Below the pieces are notes generated by a model that was not told where the DNA came from, searched no databases, and saw only the letters and a list, made by a program, of their open reading frames with translations. Shown here in pieces: positions 57,549-64,000 of a stretch of 64,000 bases of DNA. The stretch spans positions 124,001-188,000 of the forward strand of contig NC_016476.1 in assembly GCF_000226095.1 (NCBI RefSeq), written 5' to 3'. The translations under genes were made by a program, and so were the position numbers. Within the stretch, counting starts at the first letter, position 1, and each line of letters begins with the position of its first letter. This DNA comes from Thermothelomyces thermophilus ATCC 42464. Lineage: Eukaryota > Ascomycota > Sordariomycetes > Sordariales > Chaetomiaceae.

Positions 57549-57967
57549 TATTACAGAAATATATATATAGATACTGCCTAAGCTACTAGTACAAATAGGC
57601 TAATCAAGTCAAAGGAACAAAAGGACTAATTATAATATAAGAAGCATAGTAATTACTACGCTTACTAGTGATTAGGGTAATCACTACCATACGATCACTT
57701 ACGATCACCATGATTAGGAATAATCACTAGGATTATATATATATATAGATAGTCACTCGTTAGGTAGACTCTAAGAGTTCACTAGTAATAGCAACCTCAT
57801 AATCACAGTACTTATACCAAGCATTGCTAATTACTATAAGAGACAACCCTAGTGTTGTTGTGAACCCTTTGGCTTCACCGAATCCCTTAGACGACCTGCC
57901 TACTTGTCCCGCTTAATCTACCTTCGTCTGAACCCTTTTAGAAGAAGTCTGAGTTAGGTTCGTCATA
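57549..57967 (+). repeat. 3' LTR of Gypsy B
   Basis: 419 bp, beginning TATTACAGAAAT (RIP-changed TGTCACGGAAAT) and ending GTTCGTCATA, followed by TATAC. Same length as the 5' LTR; the visible differences are mostly C/T and G/A. Confidence 0.92.
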
Positions 57968-59025
57968 TATACTTTAGGGGGGAAAAGACTAATAGATCTA
58001 ATAGCTAGAGGACATAGGAAGTATATAGAGGTAAAAAGAGTAATTAGATATTATTCTTATAATATAGCTATATAAAGTTATTAATTATATAGCTATTATA
58101 GCCGTCTAGTATTAGAAGTCGTTACTAGGAACTGTCCTCTAGCTAGTTAAAAGGAATAAAGACTTCTTAGAGCCATTTGACTATAATAGTTTGATTAGTC
58201 TAGCCTATCTCTGTTACTATAAACCTTTAGTCCTTTAGTTCTATCTTATCAATAGGAAACTACTATTATTAAGGACTTTTACTCTTAAAGATAATGACCG
58301 GGGGGAGGGATATCCCTATTATAGAGATGTACTTAAGGAATAAAGTCTAGGTATACGAATTAGGAGCTTTACGCTAAATTGTATATATTTAGGCACTTTT
58401 AACCACCAGACCATTAGTTCCCTACCCTTCTATAATGCTATATTCGTCTATATTCTAACGGTTAGCTAGTAAGATGCCCTTAATGGCTAGGATACTTAGC
58501 TATAGCTACTAACTATATATAACTAAGTTAATAATGCCATTAATATAGACTAAATCTATCTTATAAACTCGTTAGGTTCTAAGAATAGGGTTCCTATAAA
58601 GAAACCAAGCTAACTAGCCTTTTCTAACTATCGTATAGCTTACTCCTTATACTTAGAGGATACGGCTAGCAAACTCCCTGATTTGTATATATATTAGTAG
58701 GACACCTAGGGCAGCCTAGATCAAAACCCACTTAGTAAGTCATTCTTCTTATACCCGGCTAAGAGATTGCCGTGGTTCGGAAGTAATTAAATGTGGTTAA
58801 GAGCTACGGAGGCGGTCGTAGAAAGTTGTCCTTGGAATACCGAATTCCTTATAGATACTTCGTTATGACCGAATACCCTGTTGGTATTATATAATCGTAT
58901 CCTACAAATCCTGCTCAGTATAAGCCATTGTAAGCTAACAAATATATATTCAAAAGATGAGCTTGTTTGGTATGGAATTGGTAGAGTTGTGGTAAGTTGA
59001 AGTGGTTGGGTTGAGGAAGCGGTGT

Positions 59026-59079
59026 AGGTTTGCCAAGCGGTCGGAAAATGGGGGTGGTCGGTATATGGGGGGTCCGACT
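59026..59079. repeat. Right TIR of the Fot1/pogo element
   Basis: Complement of the left TIR with a single C/T change, followed by TA at 59080-59081. The GH75 chitosanase gene ends only about 110 bp beyond. Confidence 0.9.
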
Positions 59080-59190
59080 TATAGCAGCACTGGATCTCAT
59101 AATGCCGGCCAAAACAGATTGGCGCAGTATGAATGCATCATAATAACGACCTAGTTTCATCCTCCTCGGATGTGCGCTGCCCGCAACCTA

Positions 59191-60226
59191 TTATGACAGA
59201 AGCAACCATGTCGAGCCCACCACCGCAGCAGCAACAGCCGCAACCCGGGCCCAGCTTGGCCGGACGCTGCACGACGCGTCCTCGTCTGCAGCCCGGACAC
59301 GCTCCACCAGCCTGTTTCCCAATCGTTCGATGCTCCTCTCAAACGTGTCAAAGTCCTTGGCGGCCCAGTCGGCGCCGTCGCGTCCCGGCACCGCCTCGTC
59401 GCCCGTGAACCCCAGGAACAGGGCGGCGTCCTCGTCGATCCCGTCCGCCCCGCTGACCCCCTTCCCGCCGCAGGCCGTCACCAGCGCCAGCGACGCCTCC
59501 CCGACCATCGGCCTGGCCCCGTCGTCCCCGTTCATGTCCCCCCACACGCCGTACACCAGCTTCCGGCTCGTCGGGCAGACGACCGCCATGACGCCGAGCG
59601 GCCGCATCCCGTACTCGGACGGGTCGAACGCTCGCCACGCTCCGGACTTGGCCCCCCGTCCCGTGGATGCGGTGGTAGTTTTCGTGGCCGGCGCGTTGCC
59701 GAACACGACGTAAGGGTGGACGTACGGGTTGAGTTCGGCGACGCCGGCGCGGCCGTAGCTGGCGAGCACGTCGCGGAACGAGGTGGCGTTCTGCAGGTCC
59801 GGGCTGAGCTCGCGCCGGCACCGGCCGTCGTCGCTGGGGCCTCCCGAACTGCCGTCGCAATCTACGTCCAGGTTCGCCAGGGCGCCGGAGCGGCCTTGGA
59901 TATAGATTACGCCCGCGCTGTCGAGGTAGTCGCCGCAGTAGGCAAAGTCTGTTGTTGTGTGTTCGAGGACACTGCTTAGTTTGATGCTTGTGATCATGAG
60001 ATGGAATAATAATTAATTAATGGGCGTAATTACTGTTGGGGCCATTGTCGCGGCTGTAGAAGCCTGATGCCAGTTCGTGGCGACAGTGCCCTTTTGCTCG
60101 TATTACATCGTAGAACTCGAGGAGATTTTTCGGAGCGTCGCGTGCCGTTGTCACTCCGGCGAGAGACAGTGTGATGAGGTGAATGAGGACAATCTTGGAG
60201 GTGTAGAGTGGGAATTGTGTTGACAT
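59191..60226 (-). CDS. GH75 chitosanase with C-terminal GPI-type tail
   Basis: Two exons (60226-60034, 59948-59191; 85-bp intron) give 316 residues. Residues 1-28 are a signal peptide. The GH75 domain covers about 58-245: YCGDYLDSAGVIYIQG, LDVDCDG, DDGRC, HPYVVFGN and the active-site segment YGVWGDMNGDDGARPMVGEA. Asp202 and Glu215 are 13 apart, the same spacing as the catalytic Asp175/Glu188 reported for Fusarium solani chitosanase. The enzyme cuts chitosan, a cell-wall polymer of fungi, outside the cell. The C terminus is a Ser/Ala/Arg segment and a hydrophobic stretch (VAAVAAAVVGSTWLLLS) ending at the stop, as in GPI-anchored proteins, which is unusual for the family. The gene ends about 110 bp from the right TIR of the transposon nest but has no RIP stops. 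Confidence 0.92.
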
Positions 60227-61424
60227 TTTGTTTTGCGACGCTTGTACAATGAGTTCACTGGATGGTTAAAGTTCCCAAGGGTGAGTGACGCAGAGAATCA
60301 GCAACGGGTGGTTGAAATAATTAATAGCGCGCAAGTTTGCTGTTCCGGGGAGAACGCGCTGCCGTCTTAAACGCGCCAGGCACTAATTAATAGTTCGGTT
60401 TTGGGGTGCATGCTGAGGCGTCAGGTATTAGTTTGCACCTTCCACAGGACGAACACGTGCCCTTCTCTGTTTCTCCTCAGTATTTTCACCAGCCACAAAA
60501 ACCTTTCACATGTTACTACCGAAGCTAGCTACCTAGCAAGGAATGGAAATTTCCAGGGCCCGGTGCAAAACCAACCTAGGTTTGCCTGATTCGGCAGCTA
60601 AGGTTCGACACGGTCATGCATAATTATCCTGTGGAACACTGCCCTGCAAATGGCGTGAGTCAGTCTCTCACAGTGCGATGCGATATTTCTTTTTCTTACG
60701 GAAGCGAGTCAATGTCCGGGCCCTGCATGAAATGCCAGCGAGGACCATCTGGAGGGGAGGCAATTGGGAGTTGACGAAGGGCCGGACTGTTGTTCGCCTC
60801 CCAGACAACGTGGACTTGAATTCCCAGCCAATCTCAGTGCAGCGGCGCGACCTAACAAACTATAGCCACCAGGCAATTATGCTTCTACTTACTGGGTGTG
60901 TTTGAGCAGCTGTCATGTTATCCGGGCAGCTCACCCCAGCGGTTCAGGTTCGGCAAGACACGAGAACTCTCCCGACGTTCAGCGGGTGGTGTAGCAAGAT
61001 TGGCATTGCTTCCGATTGTAGGACACGCCGAAGAGTACGGCTCTGCTCCAGGGCCATTGCTAATTAGCAACCAAGGGTTGCATATGAACACGTCATTGCG
61101 CACTGTGGACGTGTCCCTCGTCGGGGGTATGAGTTCGCTGCTGAGATGCAGCTCAGTGTCTCGTCATCAAGGTTGGCATGTCCGGCTCGTGCATATGCTG
61201 ATGTCGGTGACTGTTGGACTGCTGGATTACGCGGCAAATTACTCAGACACCGAGGGCGTTTACTCTCATCCAAGTACAAAGGTTGAGTCCCGCATCACAG
61301 TTCACCCGGTTCTCGCATTGATACAGCTACCTTGGATCACCTCCCTCCCTGCAGCAAGAAATCAGCGCCATTCTGCGTTCTTCCAGATACTGTACAATTT
61401 TTTTCTTCGACGCAAAACCATACA
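60227..61424. other. Divergent intergenic region
   Basis: 1.2 kb between the chitosanase start (minus) and the CFEM-like gene start (plus). It carries both promoters. The plus-strand frame at 60898-61434 runs through the CFEM start region and lacks support. Confidence 0.45.
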
Positions 61425-62201
61425 ATGCCGCTAAACTCTTTCGTCTCGGGCCTTGTGGTCACCATTGCCGCGGTTATCGCCGTCGCTCCTGTGCACGCGG
61501 CCCCTATACCGAGAGCCGCCGCGATTGCTGCTGCTACCATAGTTGACGGCCTTCCCTCGTGTTCTGTAAGTTGAGCTTCGGAGTGAGTATGCTGGGTCTG
61601 TCTCCGTTCTCACACATTTCCCAGAAACCAATCATGAACGAGATGGTCCTCCGCGCCCCCATCTTCGGCTGCGAGAATGCAGACGGCACCCCCGAAGTTG
61701 CCTGCCTGTGCCGCAGCAGGCCGTTCAAGAGGCTGGCCAAAGAGGGCGTCCGTGCCGGCTGTTCTGACGATGCAGACATCGGTAGCACTAGGCGGTGGGC
61801 TATTGATCGCTGCACTGCTGGTAAGGTTTCCATGCTGAGCTTCCGAGTCTTGTTCGTTAACAACCCAACCTCCTTTGCTAACCTTTCTTCTTTTCTCCCT
61901 TCCAGCTCTTACCGCAGCCAATGTCGCCCGGATCGTGTCCCGAGTCACCAACGACGGCATCATCTCTAACGGCACATGGTTACCAGACGGCGCATCGGTC
62001 GCAACCCCTGCCGATGCCGCCGTCCGAGCGCCGGGTCTCGCACCTACGGAGATCAAGAACACGACCATGGCCTTGCCTGTGGCTATTTTTGACCTGGACG
62101 ACGATGAGGACCAGACGGCGGCCGCCGGGATGCTTCGTCCTGCCGCCGGAGCGGGGATGCTGCTAGCGGCTGTCGTTTCCTGCGCCGCTGTCCTGTTATA
62201 A
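61425..62201 (+). CDS. CFEM-like secreted protein with GPI-type tail
   Basis: Three exons (61425-61565, 61625-61820, 61906-62201; introns 59 and 85 bp) give 210 residues. Signal peptide 1-25 (VAPVHA|A). The CFEM-type core lies at 44-110: LPSCS at 43-47, Cys63 in FGC, CLC at 74-76, Cys93 and Cys110. Two of the usual eight cysteines are absent: the one after PSC and the one four before Cys93, where Val89 stands. CFEM proteins bind haem or act at the cell surface and in host interaction. Asp67 lies just before CxC, about where the haem-iron Asp is expected. The C-terminal part has N-x-T sites (NGT, NTT), an acidic stretch (DLDDDEDQ) and a hydrophobic end (GMLLAAVVSCAAVLL), suggesting a GPI anchor. 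Haem binding is uncertain. Confidence 0.8.
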
Positions 62202-62721
62202 GACAGTCACTGGCTGAGGGACGGGCTTCCTTAGCATGGGGCTATTGCGGTCGACAATTCGGTAGGGTAGCCCTCGCCGCGTGAGGTGACGGGTCTAACC
62301 ACCAGCCACCCTGACGGGGTGTCTGTGACGCAGAAGGATGGATATGGACGACGCTTGTAACGTCTTCTTGCCTGTTCGTCTGCGGCCGGTTGTCTGGAAG
62401 AAGCACTTGTTAATAGATGTGGAAAGCGTAATTAATGAATCTCATAACTATTCACGTTTGATAGTTAATAATTATTTCGTGAATACCGAGACGTAAGTCG
62501 AGAAGTTAGAAAGGGATAGAAGCCATTCCTCCCAGATATCAAGGATAGGGATATGCTATTTTCTGTGCATACAAGGTTACTTAATATATGTACAACGGTT
62601 GGCTCCCTTGCTGAATGTGCTGAATGGCTACCTAGGGTACTGAAGGGCGCCAAACACGTGAGCGGTCAATGCAACAGAAGCCGTGCTATTAGATGATGTG
62701 CGCTCGAAACAGTCCGCGCCG
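62202..62721. other. Convergent intergenic spacer
   Basis: 520 bp between the ends of the CFEM-like and BAS2-like genes. It holds both 3' UTRs; AT-rich at 62400-62480. No gene was seen. Confidence 0.45.
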
Positions 62722-63478
62722 TCAAGCCGAGCCAGAGATGTTCTTCCCACCAATGGGAAAGCCGCAGCCCTGCTTGCCGTTCTGAGTGTTGGCCGCAGGG
62801 CCGGAGCAGATGCCAAATCTCTCCTCGCCCGTGTTCACCAGGGCGCAGCACGCCGAGGCGCAGTCGGCGTCGCTGGTGCACTCGCCCCCGATGAACTGCT
62901 GCCCTTGGCCGTTGCCGACGTTGGCGGCACCTGCAGGGTCGGGCTTGAGGGTGCTGGGTCGGATGGTGGCGCCGGTTTGGCCGTTGTTTTGGTTGTCTTG
63001 GTTGTCTTGGTTGCCTTGGTTGTCTTGGTTGCCCCCCTGATTGTTGCATTGGTTGTTCCCGCCGTTGCGCTGGTTGCCCCCGGTGTTGTTCTGGTTCCCA
63101 CCCTGGCTACCACCTTGGGTTTGGTTGCCAGCACCAACGCCGCTCTCGAAGCCGCAGCCTTGTTTGCCCGCCTGGTTCTGAGCACCAACACCAGAGCAGA
63201 CGCCGATGGTTTGGCCGCCTTTGGGTAGGATAGCACAGCATCCAGAGGCACAGTCGGCCGCGCCGAGACATTGGCCGCCGATAAACTGCAAGCCCCTCCC
63301 GTTACCCACGTTTTTCTCCCCAGCCGGGTCGGGGATGTTCTGGCGGGCGGAAAGATTAGGCGCAGCCTGGACAGCCGAAAAAGTCACTGTTGGAGTTTTA
63401 GTGACGGAAACCATGCGCAAATGCCCATATATTGTACTCACAGGCGAGCGCCCCGACAACGGTATAGAACTGAACCAT
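62722..63478 (-). CDS. BAS2-like cysteine-rich secreted protein with duplicated domain
   Basis: Two exons (63478-63442 and 63386-62722; 55-bp intron) give 233 residues. Signal peptide 1-20 (TVVGALALTFSAVQA). Two copies of the same module follow: 31-95 (PDPAGEKNVGNG...QFIGGQC...DCASGCC...GVCSG...GKQGCGF) and 161-228 (PDPAGAANVGNG...QFIGGEC...DCASACC...GICSG...GKQGCGF), each with six cysteines in the same order. The module matches the biotrophy-associated secreted protein 2 (BAS2) type of Magnaporthe, which I know with one module. Residues 96-160 are a Gly/Asn/Gln linker with QDNQ repeats, coded by a minisatellite. Likely a secreted effector or wall-associated protein. The first-intron acceptor (CAACAG) was chosen because it restores the signal peptide. 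Confidence 0.88.
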
Positions 63479-64000
63479 GGTAGTGAAACCGGAGGAAACA
63501 GAGCAGAATGAGCCGTTGCAGGATTATCTCGAGAGAAAATGAGCGGGATGTCGGCCAGCGACTGTGATGAGAAGAGATGATGAGGGCGTAAGAAGAGAAA
63601 GGACGCCTGGTCCGGATATGCGGTAGAGACAAGCCGGAAAACTTGAATGAATTAACACCAGTGGAAAATCGAGATAAATACTCATAACTCTCGGATGCCA
63701 CCACTCGGTGGGAAGACACTGAATCTTATAGTCGTTCAGGACGGCCCGAGTCGCACCACGGTCTCGACACGGTGAGGGTTCGTCCGAGGTCGTGTCCACC
63801 CGGTACAGTACCGTCGAAACAAAAAGATTGCCCTGTTTGTCCGTTTCTGCGGACAGTTCAAACATGCCTTTCGGACGATGATGGTGGCTTGGAAAAATGC
63901 GATGCGTTTGGCGTCTCAGGTCCCGCTCTTAGTGCTGCGGCGGTCGAAGCTGGGCGGCACTAATTATCGAGCCGGGCTAAGACTTTCCCCCTCCCCTTGC
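63479..64000. other. 5' flank of the BAS2-like gene
   Basis: 522 bp to the window end. It should hold the promoter of the BAS2-like gene. Overlapping short frames on both strands have no recognisable content. Confidence 0.4.

Larger units (their letters stand above)
42945..57967 (+). mobile_element. Gypsy chromovirus B, full length, interrupted by Gypsy A
   Basis: Two 419-bp LTRs bound it, with TATAC on both sides (42940-42944, 57968-57972). Without the inserted element A it is about 7.4 kb. In order on the plus strand: gag (about 43390-44300), CCHC-knuckle remnant YYNYRKKEHYKREC (about 44330, first two Cys now Tyr), protease region, reverse transcriptase split at 46844/54475 and resuming with FLDKFIVYYLDDILIFSK (YLDD kept), RNase H (about 54940-55330), integrase (about 55590-56470) and a chromodomain remnant EEILDLRT...YLVK at about 56715-56850. 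A purine-rich tract precedes the 3' LTR. RIP stops throughout. Order PR-RT-RH-IN plus chromodomain defines a Ty3/Gypsy chromovirus. Confidence 0.93.
42290..58928 (-). pseudogene. Broken Fot1/pogo transposase split by a 15-kb insertion
   Basis: On the minus strand the ATG at 58928 opens a frame starting MAYTEQDL, stop. It goes on with the Psq-type helix-turn-helix (YKEFGIPRTTFYDRLR) and a CENP-B-like segment (QIREFASRIL), with TAG/TAA where Gln or Trp codons would be. The 3' part (42940-42290) carries the typical C-terminal end of this family, KRKRIIMDPNEQFAMIEQIY and an acidic Ser/Glu tail, then TAA. The catalytic DDE middle part near 58000-58500 is too mutated for me to place the residues. 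Non-functional: RIP stops plus the Gypsy insertion. Confidence 0.85.
42186..59079 (-). mobile_element. Fot1/pogo-type DNA transposon, interrupted by nested Gypsy elements
   Basis: Two inverted ends, AGTCGGACCCCC... at 42186 and its complement ending at 59079, match for about 53 bp with one C/T (RIP-type) difference. TA lies just outside both ends (42184-42185, 59080-59081), the target duplication of Tc1/mariner-pogo elements. Without the Gypsy insertion (42940-57967, counting one duplication) about 1.87 kb remains, the usual length of a Fot1-type element. The transposase is on the minus strand. Its own target duplication and long TIRs show that it was whole before the Gypsy arrived. Confidence 0.9.

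Noticed and set aside
58000-58900. A plus-strand gene in the right part of the pogo element
   Set aside because: A plus-strand reading seemed coding-like at first, but the minus strand starts with a clear pogo transposase N terminus, so this is its antisense.

Overview
The window is nuclear DNA of a filamentous ascomycete, most likely a Sordariomycete. The genes carry short introns (50-116 bp) with GTANGT-type donors, and the family content fits: HET domain, GH75 chitosanase, CFEM, BAS2-like secreted protein, AA8 cytochrome, uL14 with four exons. The repeats carry the typical scar of repeat-induced point mutation (RIP): CAG turned to TAG, TGG to TAG/TAA, many CTAG words. The exact genus cannot be read from the sequence.

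Layout. 1-7965 is a RIP-mutated repeat block: the 3' end and LTR of a forward Gypsy element lie inside a reverse Gypsy fragment, which abuts a Tad-like LINE, followed by an unclassified relic. 7966-42183 is gene-bearing: ZIP zinc transporter, stand-alone AA8 cytochrome, a hypothetical protein, a kinase-like protein with a mitochondrial-type leader, a second kinase, a MYND-finger protein, MTC1, a 1395-residue nuclear-type protein, a HET-domain protein, ribosomal protein uL14 and a malic enzyme. Two solo LTRs with perfect 5-bp target duplications sit in its intergenic spaces. 42184-59081 is a three-layer transposon nest: a Fot1/pogo element (TA target duplication, long inverted repeats) was hit by a forward Gypsy chromovirus (TATAC duplication), itself hit by a reverse Gypsy element (GCTAG duplication). 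All are full of RIP stops. 59191-63478 holds three secreted or surface proteins in a row: a GPI-tailed GH75 chitosanase, a CFEM-like protein with a GPI-type tail and a tandemly duplicated BAS2-like cysteine-rich protein.

Functionally the central block mixes housekeeping genes (uL14, malic enzyme, MTC1) with lineage-variable ones (HET, kinases). The right end is a small secretome cluster directly against silenced, chromodomain-retrotransposon-rich DNA, the arrangement seen in two-speed fungal genomes. No tRNA, rRNA or CRISPR array was recognised. ORFs inside the RIP blocks are broken relics.
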